Both the position numbers and the translations under genes were made by a program. Under the pieces are notes generated by a model, which saw only the letters and a program-made list of their open reading frames with translations, did no database searches and was not told where the DNA came from. A stretch of 64,000 nt of DNA, from NCBI GenBank assembly GCA_027485165.1, contig JAIXRN010000018.1, positions 62,001-126,000 on the forward strand, in the 5' to 3' direction. This document shows positions 1-9,349 of this stretch, one piece after another. The stretch comes from Rubrivivax sp. (lineage in GTDB: Bacteria; Pseudomonadota; Gammaproteobacteria; Burkholderiales; Burkholderiaceae_C). Every line of letters starts with the position of its first letter. The first letter of the stretch is position 1.

Positions 1-568
1 GGACGAAGCGCTTCTGGTACAGCGTGCCAGTGGTGATGGCCAGCAGGGCCAGCAGCGCACAGGCCAGGTTGAAGGGCGTGACTTCGCCAAGGCCAAGCTT
101 GCGCCCCACCACCAGCAGCAGCCCTGCCAGGCCCAGCGCCAGCCCCAGCCACTGGCGCGGTGCGACGCGCTGGCCCTGGCCCTGGCCGCTGAACGCCACC
201 CACAGTGCGGTCAGGACTGGCTGCAGACCCACGATCAGCGACACCGTGCCGGCACCGATGCCGCCGCGCACGGCTGCCCACACCCCGCCCAGGTAGCCCG
301 CGTGCATGCAGATGCCGGTCACGGCCAGGTGCAGCCACTGGCTCCGCGTGGCGGGCCAGGCCGCACCGGCCCAGCGTACCCAGGCCAGGAAGGCCAGGAT
401 CGACAGGGCATAGCGCCAGCACAGGAACGTGAAAGGCGGGGCATGCGGCATGCCGTAGCGCGCGACGACGAAGCCCGTGCTCCAGATCAGCACGAACACC
501 ACCGGCATGGCCTGCAGCAGCGCGGCCTGGCGCGCATGTCCGGCGCCTGCCGGCGGCACGGGGCTCAC
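1..568 (-). CDS. EamA/DMT-family permease (3' end outside window)
   Basis: The reverse strand encodes a hydrophobic protein containing VFVLIWSTGFVVARYG, then GGVWAAVRGGIGAGTVSL and LVVGRKLGLGEVTPFNL. These are typical of the drug/metabolite transporter (EamA) superfamily, inner-membrane exporters with repeated EamA domains. The stop lies beyond position 1, so only the N-terminal part is visible. A GTG at 568-566 overlaps the pgsA stop as GTGA and suggests translational coupling; a GTG at 556 and an ATG at 508 are alternative starts, the ATG lying just before the first membrane segment. The substrate cannot be inferred. Confidence 0.8.
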   Translation of the reverse strand, partial: MSPVPPAGAGHARQAALLQAMPVVFVLIWSTGFVVARYGMPHAPPFTFLCWRYALSILAFLAWVRWAGAAWPATRSQWLHLAVTGICMHAGYLGGVWAAVRGGIGAGTVSLIVGLQPVLTALWVAFSGQGQGQRVAPRQWLGLALGLAGLLLVVGRKLGLGEVTPFNLACALLALLAITTGTLYQKRFV

Positions 569-1131
569 TTGGACTTGGCCCGGATTTCGGGGATCGCCTT
601 GTGCAGGTAATAAGCCATCGACCAGACCGTCAGCACTGCCGCCACCCACATCAGCCCGGCGCCCCAGGGCCGCGTGTCGAAGACCCCGAACAGCACGCCA
701 TCGAACAGCAGGAAGGGGATGGCCACCATCTGCGACACCGTCTTCAGCTTGCCCAGCATGTGCACGGCGACGCTGCGCGAAGCGCCGATCTGCGCCATCC
801 ATTCGCGCAGCGCGCTGATGGCGATCTCGCGCCCGATGATGACCAGTGCCACCAGTGAATCGACGCGTCCCTGTTCCAGCAGCACCAGCAGGCAGGCGCA
901 GATCAGGAACTTGTCGGCCACCGGGTCCAGAAAGGCGCCGAAGGCCGATGCCTGGTTGAGCTTGCGCGCCAGCCAGCCGTCCAGCCAGTCGGTGGCTGCG
1001 AACAGCACGAACATCGTGGTGGCGATCTGGTTGCGGTGCTCGGCCGACAGCGGCAGGTAGAAGACCCCCACGATGAGCGGGATCGCGCCGATGCGCGCCC
1101 AGGTCAGCAGCGTGGGAATGGTCAGGAACAT
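565..1131 (-). CDS. pgsA: CDP-diacylglycerol-glycerol-3-phosphate 3-phosphatidyltransferase
   Basis: This inner-membrane enzyme transfers the phosphatidyl group from CDP-diacylglycerol to glycerol-3-phosphate, the committed step to phosphatidylglycerol. The 188-residue product has the CDP-alcohol phosphotransferase signature: DWLDGWLAR, a spacer, then GAFLDPVADK, which supplies the conserved Asp residues. It begins MFLTIPTLLTWARI, normal for the family, and has several hydrophobic segments. It follows uvrC and a lipoprotein gene on the same strand; uvrC-pgsA proximity is common in proteobacteria. Its stop overlaps the start of the EamA gene. Confidence 0.95.
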   Translation of the reverse strand: MFLTIPTLLTWARIGAIPLIVGVFYLPLSAEHRNQIATTMFVLFAATDWLDGWLARKLNQASAFGAFLDPVADKFLICACLLVLLEQGRVDSLVALVIIGREIAISALREWMAQIGASRSVAVHMLGKLKTVSQMVAIPFLLFDGVLFGVFDTRPWGAGLMWVAAVLTVWSMAYYLHKAIPEIRAKSK

Positions 1132-1185
1132 CGGTCGATTGTGCAGGCAGGCCCGGCTGGGCCGGGCACGGCCTTCAGCGCGCCG

Positions 1186-1746
1186 TCACTGCAGGTCCAG
1201 GATGCGCGGCTTGAAGCGCATCTCGTCGTTGAAGAGGAAGGTCTCCACCACCTTCCAGGGCCGCGGCAGACGCGAGACATCGCCGTAGGGCGCGGCACGG
1301 CGGACTGCGGCGATCGCCAGCCGCGTGGCTTCGTCGCCGGTGCTGGGGTGGCGCAGCACTTCGATCCGACGCACGCTGCCGTCGGCGTTGAGCTCGATTT
1401 CCAGCACCGGGATCGCCATCAGCCGGTCGGGCGCGCGGGTGAGGTAGGTGCCGTCAGGGTGAGCCTGGACCAGACGCTGCGCGAACTGCACTTCCAATTC
1501 CAGCCGGTTGCGCGGTGCGGGTGGCGCGGGCAGGGCCACGGGCCGCGACGCAGGTGCGGGCACGGTGCCGGCAGCGCCAGGCGAACCCGCCGCTGCGGGT
1601 GGCGGCACGATGGCAGCGGGCGCGGGCGCCAGGGCGCGGCTGCTGCAGCCCACCAGCAGCCAGGCCATGCCCAGCGCCAAGGCAGCGGCCGTGGCGCGCG
1701 CGGGCCACGGTGCGCGCGCGCGGCTGTGCTTGTCAGTGCAGGGCAC
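1186..1746 (-). CDS. Lipoprotein with TonB-like C-terminal region
   Basis: The 186-residue product starts with a basic stretch, a hydrophobic run and a lipobox LVGC, so it is predicted to be lipidated and exported. A Pro/Ala-rich linker follows (about residues 35-80). The last about 100 residues ([19 protein letters not shown], then [16 protein letters not shown]) resemble the TonB/TolA C-terminal fold. The GTG at 1746 is chosen because it gives a compact signal peptide; it overlaps the end of uvrC by 14 nt. A longer frame opens at 1800 but would lie inside uvrC and precede the signal sequence with an unlikely extension. The precise role is unknown. Confidence 0.8.
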   Translation of the reverse strand: MPCTDKHSRARAPWPARATAAALALGMAWLLVGCSSRALAPAPAAIVPPPAAAGSPGAAGTVPAPASRPVALPAPPAPRNRLELEVQFAQRLVQAHPDGTYLTRAPDRLMAIPVLEIELNADGSVRRIEVLRHPSTGDEATRLAIAAVRRAAPYGDVSRLPRPWKVVETFLFNDEMRFKPRILDLQ

Positions 1747-3883
1747 GGTAGATCTCCTCGGCCAGTTCTTTCGAGATGCCTTCGACGCTGGCCAGGTCAT
1801 CCACGCCTGCGCTGGCCACGCCGCGTACGCCGCCGAAGCGCTGCAGCAGGCGCGCGCGCTTGCGCGGGCCCACGCCGGGGATGTCTTCCAGCCGGCTGCC
1901 GCCAGTGCGCACGCTGGCGCGCTTGGCGCGCATGCCGGTGATCGCGAAGCGGTGCGCTTCGTCGCGGATCTGCGCCACCAGCATCAGCGCTGCTGAATCG
2001 TGGCCCAGATAGACCTTCTCGCGGCCGTCGGCAAACACCAGCTCTTCCAGCCCCACCTTGCGGCCCTGGCCCTTTTCCACGCCCACGATCAGCGAGATGT
2101 CCAGCCCCAGTTCCTGGAAGACTTCGCGCGCCATCGCCACCTGGCCGCGGCCGCCGTCCACCAGCACCAGGTCGGGCAGGCGCGCCAGGCCGCGCTTGCG
2201 GCCCGGGGTTCTGGGTGTGGGCACCGGCACGGGCTCATCACCCGGTACGGGCGCAGCAGCTGCGGCCTCCGTCTCCGGTGCCGGCTCGGGCTCTTCCTGG
2301 CGGCCGTGGGCAACGGCTTCGGCCAGCTTGGCGTAGCGGCGCGTCAGCACCTGGCGCATGGCAGCGTAGTCGTCGCCGCCGGTGATGCCTTCGATGTTGA
2401 AGCGCCGGTACTGCGCGCTCTGCATCGCATGCGCTTCGAAGACCACGCATGAAGCCTGCGTGGCTTCGCCGGCAGTGTGGCTGATGTCGAAACATTCGAT
2501 GCGCAGCTGCGCCGGGTCGTCGACTTCCAGTTCCAGCGCCTCGACCAGGGCGCGCGTGCGCTGCTGCTGCGAGCCTTCTTCTGCCAGCAGCCGGGCCAGC
2601 GCCAGATCAGCGCCCTTGGCGGCCATTTCCAGCCACACGCGCTTCTGTTCGCGCGGCTGGTGCGTGGCGCGCACCTTCACGCCCGCGGCTTCGCCCAGCG
2701 CGTCCAGCAGCTCGGGGCTCACGCGGTGGCTGGTGGCCAGCTGCGGCGGTACAGACTGGCCGATGTAGTGCTGGGCAATGAAGGCCTCCAGCACCGCCAC
2801 TTCGGGCGTATGCGGGGCCCAGCCGCCATCGGCAGGGCCAGCCAGGTCTTCTTCGGCGCGGTCGTTGAAGTCCTGTTCGCTCAGCGCTGCGCCATCGTCC
2901 ACATGGGCCGGGAAGTAAGCCCGGTCGCCCAGGTGCCGGCTGCCACGCACCATCGCCAGGTTCACACAGGCGCGTCCGCCAGCCACCTTCACGGCCAGGA
3001 TGTCGACATCGCGGTCGGCCGCCGACAGGCTGTTGGCTTCCACCGACTGCTGATGCAGCACGCGCGACAGCGACCCGATGCGGTCCCGCACCTTGGCAGC
3101 TTCCTCGAATTCCAGCGCCTCGGCGAAACCCATCATCTGGGCCTGCAGGTCTTCGATCACGGCCTGCGCGTCGCCCAGCAGGAAGCGTTCGGCATCGCGC
3201 ACGTCGCGCGCGTAATCGGCGGCGCTGATCAGGTCGACACAGGGGCCGGAACAGCGCTGGATCTGGTACAGCAGGCAAGGGCGCGAACGGTGGTTGAAGA
3301 CCGTGTCTTCACAGGTGCGCAGACGAAAGACCTTCTGCACCAGCTGAATGGTCTGCTTCACCGCCCAGGCATTGGGGTAGGGGCCGAAGTAGCGGTGCCT
3401 GCGGTCAACCGCGCCGCGGAAGTAGGCCACGCGGGCGAAGCGCTGCGCGGCGGTGGCAGCGACCACGTCGGTGTCGGGCGTCCCCGTCACCTTCAGGTAC
3501 GGATAGCTCTTGTCGTCACGAAACAGGATGTTGAACTTCGGGTTCAACGTCTTGATGAGGTTGTTTTCCAGCAGCAGGGCTTCGGCCTCGCTGCGCACCA
3601 CGGTGGTTTCCAGCTTCGCGATGCGGCTCACCATGTGGCCGATGCGCGTGCCGCCGTGGTCCTTCTGCAGATAGCTGCTGACGCGCTTCTTCAGGTTGCG
3701 CGCTTTGCCCACGTAGAGCACGCCGCCCTGCGCGTCCAGCCAGCGGTAGACGCCGGGCAGGCTGGGCAGCGCGGCGACTTCGGCCAGCAGGCGTTCGCGC
3801 CGGGCTTCGTCCGACGTGGGCGACGCCAGCGGTGCGGCGCTGCCGGCAGGGGCAGGGTCGGTATCGGGGTCGGCAGGGCTCAT
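1733..3883 (-). CDS. uvrC: UvrABC excinuclease subunit C
   Basis: UvrC makes both incisions around a lesion in nucleotide excision repair. The 716-residue product has the N-terminal GIY-YIG nuclease (LPGVYRWLD, then [13 protein letters not shown]), a UVR motif ([14 protein letters not shown]) that contacts UvrB, the RNase H-like nuclease (RIECFDISH, then [11 protein letters not shown]) and C-terminal helix-hairpin-helix repeats ([16 protein letters not shown]). It is longer than the roughly 610-residue E. coli protein, mainly because of an acidic/Pro-rich insert near residues 515-560 in the nuclease region. It is divergent from earP, and its own -10-like CAGAAT lies 9 nt before the ATG. Confidence 0.97.
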   Translation of the reverse strand: MSPADPDTDPAPAGSAAPLASPTSDEARRERLLAEVAALPSLPGVYRWLDAQGGVLYVGKARNLKKRVSSYLQKDHGGTRIGHMVSRIAKLETTVVRSEAEALLLENNLIKTLNPKFNILFRDDKSYPYLKVTGTPDTDVVAATAAQRFARVAYFRGAVDRRHRYFGPYPNAWAVKQTIQLVQKVFRLRTCEDTVFNHRSRPCLLYQIQRCSGPCVDLISAADYARDVRDAERFLLGDAQAVIEDLQAQMMGFAEALEFEEAAKVRDRIGSLSRVLHQQSVEANSLSAADRDVDILAVKVAGGRACVNLAMVRGSRHLGDRAYFPAHVDDGAALSEQDFNDRAEEDLAGPADGGWAPHTPEVAVLEAFIAQHYIGQSVPPQLATSHRVSPELLDALGEAAGVKVRATHQPREQKRVWLEMAAKGADLALARLLAEEGSQQQRTRALVEALELEVDDPAQLRIECFDISHTAGEATQASCVVFEAHAMQSAQYRRFNIEGITGGDDYAAMRQVLTRRYAKLAEAVAHGRQEEPEPAPETEAAAAAPVPGDEPVPVPTPRTPGRKRGLARLPDLVLVDGGRGQVAMAREVFQELGLDISLIVGVEKGQGRKVGLEELVFADGREKVYLGHDSAALMLVAQIRDEAHRFAITGMRAKRASVRTGGSRLEDIPGVGPRKRARLLQRFGGVRGVASAGVDDLASVEGISKELAEEIYRALH

Positions 3884-3918
3884 CGGGGGCGCATTCTGCC
3901 GGCTTCGATAATCCGGTG
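3884..3918. promoter_or_regulatory. Divergent uvrC/earP start region
   Basis: Only 35 nt separate the two divergent start codons. On the plus strand GATAAT (3907-3912) lies 6 nt before the earP ATG. On the minus strand CAGAAT lies 9 nt before the uvrC ATG. Both fit a -10 element with transcription starting at or near the start codon. No convincing -35 hexamer is seen for either, so this is suggestive only. Confidence 0.4.
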
Positions 3919-5139
3919 ATGCCAGACGATGCCTCGGCCCCCGCCCACCGACCTGGGCAGACGCCCCCCCTGTGGGACATCTGGTGCCGCGTGATCGACA
4001 ACCACGGCGACCTGGGCGTGTGCTGGCGCCTGGCTTGCGGCCTGGCAGCGCGGGGCTGCCGGGTGCGGCTGTTCGTCGACGACGCCCGGGCCCTGGCGTG
4101 GATGGCCGCGCCGGGCCAGGCCCAGGCCCAGCTACAGGCCCGGATACAGGTGCTGGACTGGCAAGCCAGCGGGCCCTGGCCCGACGCCGGCGACGTGGTC
4201 ATCGAAGCCTTCGGCTGCGATCCACCGGCGGCTGTCGTGGCGACCATGTCGCAGCGCCCACAGCCCCCCACCTGGCTGAACCTGGAATACCTGAGCGCGG
4301 AAAGCTACGTCGAACGTTCACACCGGCTGCCGTCGCCCCAGCCCGGCGGGCTGACGAAATGGTTCTTCTATCCCGGCTTCACGCCGCGCACGGGCGGGCT
4401 GCTGCGGGAAGACGGGCTGATAGCACGGCGCCAGGCCTTCGACGCCCCGGCCTGGCTGGCCCGGCGGGGCTGGGCGCCCGCGCCGGGTGAACGCGTGGTC
4501 AGCCTGTTCTGCTATGACAACCCAGCCCTGCCCGAGCTGATGCAACAGCTGGCCAGCCAGCCCACCCTGCTGCTGGCCACCCCGGGCCCGGCCCAGCGGG
4601 GGCTGCAGGCGTTGAGTCCGCTGGCCGAAGGGCTGCCGCGGGCGCTGCCCGCAGGACTGCGCGTACTGGCCCTGCCCTGGCTGACGCAGACCGACTTCGA
4701 CCAGCTGCTGTGGGCCTGCGACCTGAACTTCGTGCGTGGCGAAGATTCACTGGTGCGCGCGCTCTGGGCAGGCCAGCCCTTTGTCTGGCAGCTGTACCCG
4801 CAGCACGACGGTGCGCACGCCGGCAAGCTGCAGGCCTTCCTGCGCTGCCTGCAGGCCGGCAGCGAAGTCGAGGCCCTGTTCATGGCCTGGAACGGCTTCG
4901 GCCCAGGCGGGCTGCCGCCTCTGCCCAGCCTGCAAGACCCAGGCGAAGGCCAGGCTGTGCGGGGCCTAGACCAAGGCTCCAGCTGGCTGGCCAGCTGCCA
5001 CGCGCTGCGCGCGCGGCTGGCCACGCAGCAAGACCTGGTGACGCAGCTGCTGGCCTTCGTGGCCGAACGGGAGGCCGCCAGAACGCCCCCAGTACCCAGG
5101 GCGCCGCAGGCGTGCCAGACGCCACAGGGCCCCTGCTAG
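3919..5139 (+). CDS. earP: EF-P arginine rhamnosyltransferase EarP
   Basis: EarP uses dTDP-beta-L-rhamnose to rhamnosylate Arg32 of elongation factor P, which EF-P of this type needs to rescue ribosomes at polyproline. The 406-residue product has the family N-terminus ([20 protein letters not shown]) and the C-terminal nucleotide-sugar half ([20 protein letters not shown] followed by [11 protein letters not shown]). The ATG at 3919 is preferred over an in-frame start at 3832, which lies inside uvrC and adds low-complexity residues. It directly precedes efp, its substrate gene, and that EF-P has Arg at position 32. The name and function are therefore well supported. Confidence 0.95.
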   Translation: MPDDASAPAHRPGQTPPLWDIWCRVIDNHGDLGVCWRLACGLAARGCRVRLFVDDARALAWMAAPGQAQAQLQARIQVLDWQASGPWPDAGDVVIEAFGCDPPAAVVATMSQRPQPPTWLNLEYLSAESYVERSHRLPSPQPGGLTKWFFYPGFTPRTGGLLREDGLIARRQAFDAPAWLARRGWAPAPGERVVSLFCYDNPALPELMQQLASQPTLLLATPGPAQRGLQALSPLAEGLPRALPAGLRVLALPWLTQTDFDQLLWACDLNFVRGEDSLVRALWAGQPFVWQLYPQHDGAHAGKLQAFLRCLQAGSEVEALFMAWNGFGPGGLPPLPSLQDPGEGQAVRGLDQGSSWLASCHALRARLATQQDLVTQLLAFVAEREAARTPPVPRAPQACQTPQGPC

Positions 5140-5142
5140 AAT
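5137..5142 (+). promoter_or_regulatory. Possible -10 element upstream of efp
   Basis: A TAGAAT hexamer spans the end of earP, about 140 nt before the efp ATG. A weak -35-like TGCCAG lies at 5113-5118. It could give efp its own promoter in the otherwise gene-free 145 nt between earP and efp. The match is modest. Confidence 0.3.
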
Positions 5143-5284
5143 CGAGGGCTTTGCGCTGCGCACGGTGCCTGCTTCAGCAGCCACCCCGGGTACGCGCGCC
5201 ACTGCCTCTCTTGCCCATTTTTTGCCCACTTTTGGCCCCAGCCAGCGTCCCCGTCTTGGGGCCAGGGGGCCCAGGAACACAGCC

Positions 5285-5839
5285 ATGAAACTCGCACAGG
5301 AAATCCGCGCCGGCAACGTCATCATGCAGGGCAAGGACCCGATGGTCGTGCTCAAGACCGAGTACAGCCGCGGCGGCCGCGGCGCCGCCACGGTACGCAT
5401 CAAGATGAAGAGCCTGCTGTCGGGCTTCGGCGCCGAAACGGTCTTCAAGGCCGACGACAAGATGGACCAGATCATCCTGGACAAGAAGGAATGCACCTTC
5501 TCGTACTTCGCCGACCCGATGTACGTCTTCATGGACGAGGAATACAACCAGTTCGACATCGAAGCCGAGAACATGGGCGACGCCATCAGCTACCTGCAGG
5601 ACGGCATGACGGTGGAAGTGGTGTTCTACGACGGCAAGGCCATCAGCGTGGAACTGCCCACCACCGTGGTGCGTGAAATCGAAACCGAACCCGCCGTCAA
5701 GGGCGACACGTCAGGCAAGGTCATGAAGCCGGCGCGTCTGGTGGGCACGGGTTTTGAAATCGCCGTGCCGCTGTTTGTAGAGAACGGCGACAAGATCGAA
5801 ATCGACACCCGCACGCACGAATACAAGAAGCGGGTCTGA
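5285..5839 (+). CDS. efp: Translation elongation factor P, Arg32 (rhamnosylation) type
   Basis: EF-P binds stalled ribosomes between the P and E sites and promotes peptide-bond formation at consecutive prolines. The 184-residue product starts [16 protein letters not shown], has the KOW-like domain and two OB domains, and ends HEYKKRV. Counting from Met1, the tip of the first-domain loop reads SRGGRGAA with Arg at 32, the residue modified by EarP rather than the Lys of the EpmA pathway. An in-frame opening at 5165 is rejected because the conserved N-terminus begins at the ATG at 5285, preceded by AGGA. A Rho-independent terminator follows. Confidence 0.97.
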   Translation: MKLAQEIRAGNVIMQGKDPMVVLKTEYSRGGRGAATVRIKMKSLLSGFGAETVFKADDKMDQIILDKKECTFSYFADPMYVFMDEEYNQFDIEAENMGDAISYLQDGMTVEVVFYDGKAISVELPTTVVREIETEPAVKGDTSGKVMKPARLVGTGFEIAVPLFVENGDKIEIDTRTHEYKKRV

Positions 5840-5886
5840 CGGGCAGCCCCGCGGACAAGAAGCGCGTTTGACGGGCCGCCCCGCGG
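5823..5886 (+). repeat. Tandem duplication of the efp 3' end (2 x 32 bp)
   Basis: Bases 5823-5854 contain the last codons of efp, its stop and following bases. Bases 5855-5886 repeat them with 29 of 32 identities, again including a KKRV-plus-TGA string. Only the first copy is in the coding sequence; the second lies between the stop and the terminator. It looks like a small tandem duplication that has since diverged at three positions. Confidence 0.85.
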
Positions 5887-5898
5887 CCAGCGCCAGCA

Positions 5899-5921
5899 GG
5901 CACCCCGCGGGGTGCCTTTTT
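5899..5921 (+). terminator. Rho-independent terminator of efp
   Basis: A self-complementary run GGCACCCCGCGGGGTGCC (5899-5916) is followed by five T residues and another T-rich stretch. This is a textbook intrinsic terminator for the earP-efp unit, about 60 nt after the efp stop. Confidence 0.9.
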
Positions 5922-5946
5922 CATTTCATCGGCATCATCCGGGGTC

Positions 5947-6903
5947 ATGGATTTCGACTTCGACGCCGCCGTCGGCGCCCCCTTCCGCATGCAGCCCGGG
6001 CTGCGGCGCCTGCCCGCCGCGGCCCGGCAGCTGAACCCGGCGCAGCCGGGCTCACGCCACCAGCGCGAAAAGCTGGCGGTGCTGACGGCCTTCCCGCACG
6101 AAGCCCTGCTGCAGGCCCCGGGCTTCGACCCCCTGCCAGCCCTGCACGCCCTGGCCGCCCAGGCTGCGGCTGAACACCCCCAGCATTGGCAGTGGGACGG
6201 CCAGTGCGCCACAGCCCTGGGCGTGGCGGTGCAGGCCGGCCAGGTACAGCGCCTCACCAGCGGCAGCTTCGGCCTGGGCGACGAAATCAGCCGCTGCCTG
6301 GACGGCCTGCCCACCGCCTGGCGGCTGGCGGGCCTGCTGTGCCTGGCCTTCGAGGAAGACTTCGCCGTCGTCGATGCCGGCGGCCCGGGCCCGGCCACCC
6401 TGCCCTGGCTGGCCGTGGCCCTGCCCTCGCATTGGGCGCCACGCGACAAATGCGGCCTGCCCTTCACCGACGCCCACGCCCCCGTGGCCGACAACGCCTT
6501 GCTGATGCAGGCCGCTGACGCGCTGATGCGCCTGGTCACGGGCCCCGAGCGCTGGGAACGCTTTGTCTGGAACGTCACCGGCCACCCGCGCCTGCACGCG
6601 CACCCCGACCATGTTGACGTCGACCGCTGGGCCGGCGGCTTCGACCCCGCGCGTGCCTGGTGGCGCACCGAACGCCAGACCTTCATCCCGCTGCAGGCCG
6701 CAGGGGACAGCAGGCCGCTGCGCCAGGCCGTCTTCACCATCGGCGTGCAGGTGCAGCCGCTGGCACAGGCGCTGGCGCCCACCCAGGCGGCACGCCTGCA
6801 CGCGGCCGTGGCCAGCATGAGCGACGCCGTACTGGCCTACCGCAGCCTGGCTGCCGTGCGCCAGCCGCTGCTGGACTGGCTGCAGGCGCAGTCGCACACC
6901 TGA
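5947..6903 (+). CDS. DUF3445 protein, haem-dependent oxidative N-demethylase-like
   Basis: The 318-residue product matches the DUF3445 family in layout: an N-terminal RxHQREKLAVL segment, a central PSHWAPRDKCGLPFTDAHAPV stretch with conserved Pro-Ser-x-Trp and Lys, then RFVWNVTGHPRLHAHP and WRTERQTFIPL. Family members described as HODM are haem enzymes oxidatively removing N-methyl groups from small amines; whether this one does is inferred from family membership only. No signal peptide is seen. The start at 5947 lies 25 nt after the efp terminator T-tract. It is followed on the same strand by mnmC after 87 nt. Confidence 0.8.
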   Translation: MDFDFDAAVGAPFRMQPGLRRLPAAARQLNPAQPGSRHQREKLAVLTAFPHEALLQAPGFDPLPALHALAAQAAAEHPQHWQWDGQCATALGVAVQAGQVQRLTSGSFGLGDEISRCLDGLPTAWRLAGLLCLAFEEDFAVVDAGGPGPATLPWLAVALPSHWAPRDKCGLPFTDAHAPVADNALLMQAADALMRLVTGPERWERFVWNVTGHPRLHAHPDHVDVDRWAGGFDPARAWWRTERQTFIPLQAAGDSRPLRQAVFTIGVQVQPLAQALAPTQAARLHAAVASMSDAVLAYRSLAAVRQPLLDWLQAQSHT

Positions 6904-6990
6904 TGCCGCGCCGGCGCGCCCAGCAATCTGCAAGGCGCCGGCCACCCGCCCAGCGCAGCGCGCGCATCACATCGCCCCAGCGCCTGGCCG

Positions 6991-9099
6991 ATGGCTGACT
7001 TCACAGCACCCCGCAAGCCTGGGCCCGACAGCCGGGCCTGGTTGCAGGCCAGCGCCTGGCACGACCGCTGGCACGGGCAGCGCCAGCACAGCGTGCTGCT
7101 GTTGCCCTTCGGCCGGGGCCAGCACTTCTGCGCGCTTTGGCAGGCCTGGCGCGGACACAGCCAGCGGCCGGCGCAACTGCTGGTCTACAGCACCTGCATC
7201 TTGCGCGAACCGCCGCCTGCCCCGCTGCCCGGCCAGCCCGACAGCGAAGAGGCAGCCGCCCTGCGGCAAGCCTGGCCACCGCCGACCGACAACCTGCACC
7301 TGCTGGAATTCGACGGCGGGCGCGTGCGGCTGTTGCTGGCCTTTGGCGTGACGGCCCAGCCGGGTAGGGGCACGGGCAGAGGCGCCGAGGCTGGGTCAGG
7401 GGCAAACGCCCCCTGCGACGCCGACGCAGACGAAGACGCAGACGAAGACGCACACAGCATCACCGATGCGCTGCGGCAGGCTTGCCAGCTGCAGGCCGAC
7501 ACGCTGTGGGTGGACGTCGTCCAGGCCGACCCCAAGCGGCTGGCGCGCCTGGCCGCCCCTGGCGCTCGCCTGTTGATGGCCAGCAGCGAAGCAGCCCAGA
7601 GCGCAGCCCAGCGAGCAGCCCACAGCGCAGCCTTGACCGCGGCGGGCTTTGTGGAAGACAGCACCGCCCTGCATGCGGCGGATTCGGTCGACGCCACCGC
7701 GACCTGGCGCATCGCTGACCCTGTCGAACAGACGATCCACCCATCTGGGCCTGCCGATACCGTGAACATGCCTGCGCCAGGCGGCACCGGCAGGCGCGTC
7801 GCGTTACCCCTTCAGGCCTGGCGCTACGCCCCGCGTGCGCCGCGGCGCAGCACACCCGCGCACCGGCCCCCGGGGCAGGCCGTGGTGCTGGGTGCCGGCA
7901 TCGCCGGGGCCAGTGCCGCTGCCGCGCTGGCCCGGCGCGGCTGGGCATGCACGGTGCTGGACGCCCGGCCGCGGCCCGCGGGTGGTGCGTCCGGCAACCC
8001 CGCAGCCCTGGTGCACGGCACCGTGCACGCGGCCGACGGTAGCCACGCCCGCTTCAACCGCGCTGCTGCCTTGCTGGCGCAGCGCGTCTACGCCGGGCTG
8101 CTGACGCAAGGTGTGCCGGGCGCGTTGAACGGCCTGCTGCGGCGCCAGGCCGAATGGCCCGCCACCCTGCCCCAGCCGGCCTGGGCCCAGGCCTGGACAG
8201 CCCATGAACTGCAGGCCCGCGCCACCCGGCTGCAGGCCGGGCAAGCCTGGTTCTTTCCCGGGGCGGGCTGGGTCGATGCTGCAGCCACCGTCCAGGCCCT
8301 GCTGGGCACACCGGGCGTGCGCTTCGTTGGCGGCGCCTGCGTCAGTGCTCTGCAGCGGCAGGGCGACGACTGGTGTGTGCTGGACGCCAACGGCCAAACC
8401 CTCGCCTGCGGCCGCGTGCTGGTGCTGGCCCTGGCCGCCGCCAGCGACCTGGCCCTGCCCGGGCTGGCACAGCTGCTGGGCAGCCGCGGGGCCCTGCCCT
8501 GGCCACTGGCGCGCAGCCGCGGGCAGGTGAGCTGGTTCGCAGACCCCGCCGCGCCACAGGCTGCCAGCAGCCCCGGGCCCGCCCAGGGCAGCCTGCCCTG
8601 GCCCGTGGCCGGCGGAGGCTATGCGCTGTGCCGCCCGCTGGATGGGCAGCCCATGCTGCTGTGCGGCGCCACCACCCAGGCAGATGACGAAGACCCAGGG
8701 GTGCGCAGCGCCGACCACACCTTCAACCTGGACCGATTGCAAGCGCAGACCGGCATCGCCCCACCAGCGGGCGCCGTGCTGCACGGCCGCGTGGGCTGGC
8801 GCGAAAGTACGCGTGACAAGCTGCCCTTGGTGGGGCCGGTGCCTGACATCGAAGCGCTGGCGGCCATCACTCGGCCGGGCCCAGCGGGCAGCCTGCGGCT
8901 GGCCCAGCTGCCGCGGCTGCCGGGCTTGTTCATGCTGGGGGCGATGGCCGGCCGCGGCTTCACCTGGGGCCCGCTGGCCGGGGAAGTGCTGGCCAGCCTC
9001 GTGGACGGCAGCGCCGTGCCGCTGGAAGCCGACCTGGTGGACGCGCTGGACCCGGCGCGCTTCTGGCTTCGGCAGCAGCGCCGGGGCGGCGTGGCTTAG
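6991..9099 (+). CDS. mnmC: MnmC-family tRNA wobble-uridine modification enzyme, divergent methyltransferase half
   Basis: MnmC normally finishes mnm5(s2)U34 in tRNA: an FAD domain removes the carboxymethyl group and an N-terminal SAM domain methylates the product. The 702-residue protein has a good C-terminal FAD domain starting at about residue 290 (VVLGAGIAGASAAAALAR; GNPAALVHGTVHAADGSHAR; GRVGWRESTRDKLPLVG; GRGFTWGPLAGEVLASL). The N-terminal half aligns only loosely: the usual FGxGxNF SAM loop reads FGRGQHF, and the expected DGFAPAKNP catalytic motif is missing, replaced by VDVVQADPKRLARL. It also has Ala-rich and acidic insertions (about residues 139-150 and 195-215). Demethylation is likely; methylation is doubtful. 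Confidence 0.85.
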   Translation: MADFTAPRKPGPDSRAWLQASAWHDRWHGQRQHSVLLLPFGRGQHFCALWQAWRGHSQRPAQLLVYSTCILREPPPAPLPGQPDSEEAAALRQAWPPPTDNLHLLEFDGGRVRLLLAFGVTAQPGRGTGRGAEAGSGANAPCDADADEDADEDAHSITDALRQACQLQADTLWVDVVQADPKRLARLAAPGARLLMASSEAAQSAAQRAAHSAALTAAGFVEDSTALHAADSVDATATWRIADPVEQTIHPSGPADTVNMPAPGGTGRRVALPLQAWRYAPRAPRRSTPAHRPPGQAVVLGAGIAGASAAAALARRGWACTVLDARPRPAGGASGNPAALVHGTVHAADGSHARFNRAAALLAQRVYAGLLTQGVPGALNGLLRRQAEWPATLPQPAWAQAWTAHELQARATRLQAGQAWFFPGAGWVDAAATVQALLGTPGVRFVGGACVSALQRQGDDWCVLDANGQTLACGRVLVLALAAASDLALPGLAQLLGSRGALPWPLARSRGQVSWFADPAAPQAASSPGPAQGSLPWPVAGGGYALCRPLDGQPMLLCGATTQADDEDPGVRSADHTFNLDRLQAQTGIAPPAGAVLHGRVGWRESTRDKLPLVGPVPDIEALAAITRPGPAGSLRLAQLPRLPGLFMLGAMAGRGFTWGPLAGEVLASLVDGSAVPLEADLVDALDPARFWLRQQRRGGVA

Positions 9100-9296
9100 G
9101 CCGCGGTGGGCGGTTGGCCCGGGGTGCCGGGCTGGGGTTCGGCGTCGTCAGCGTCGTCGTCTGACGCCGCGTCTTCGGCTTCAGGCGGCAGGCCAGCGGC
9201 CTTGCGCGCCGCCTTTTCCTTTTCCTTTTCTTCCTTCTTCTTCTTCTTGGCGATCTCGCGCTGGCGTTTTTCGAATGAATAGTTGGGCTTGGCCAC
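9096..9296 (-). CDS. Small Lys/Glu-rich hypothetical protein
   Basis: The 66-residue product begins KPNYSFEKRQREIAKKKKKE and ends in an acidic, Pro-rich tail. Short proteins with this N-terminus are widespread in beta- and gammaproteobacteria; no function is known to me. The GTG at 9296 is selected because the conserved block starts there; an upstream extension to 9446 would run into rpiA. It is convergent with mnmC and the stop codons overlap as TTAG (TAA on minus, TAG on plus). Confidence 0.75.
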   Translation of the reverse strand: MAKPNYSFEKRQREIAKKKKKEEKEKEKAARKAAGLPPEAEDAASDDDADDAEPQPGTPGQPPTAA

Positions 9297-9349
9297 CGGT
9301 GTCCTTGGCTGCGTCAAAAGCTGTATGAGAACACAAGTGCCTGCGCCGA

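Noticed and set aside
5855..5886. Programmed readthrough of the efp stop into the duplicated tail
   Set aside because: The second copy does not continue the efp frame usefully, and there is no readthrough context; duplication is simpler.
7420..7460. CRISPR-like or regulatory repeat in mnmC
   Set aside because: It is a short in-frame GACGCAGACGAA repeat encoding an acidic Asp-Ala-Glu stretch.
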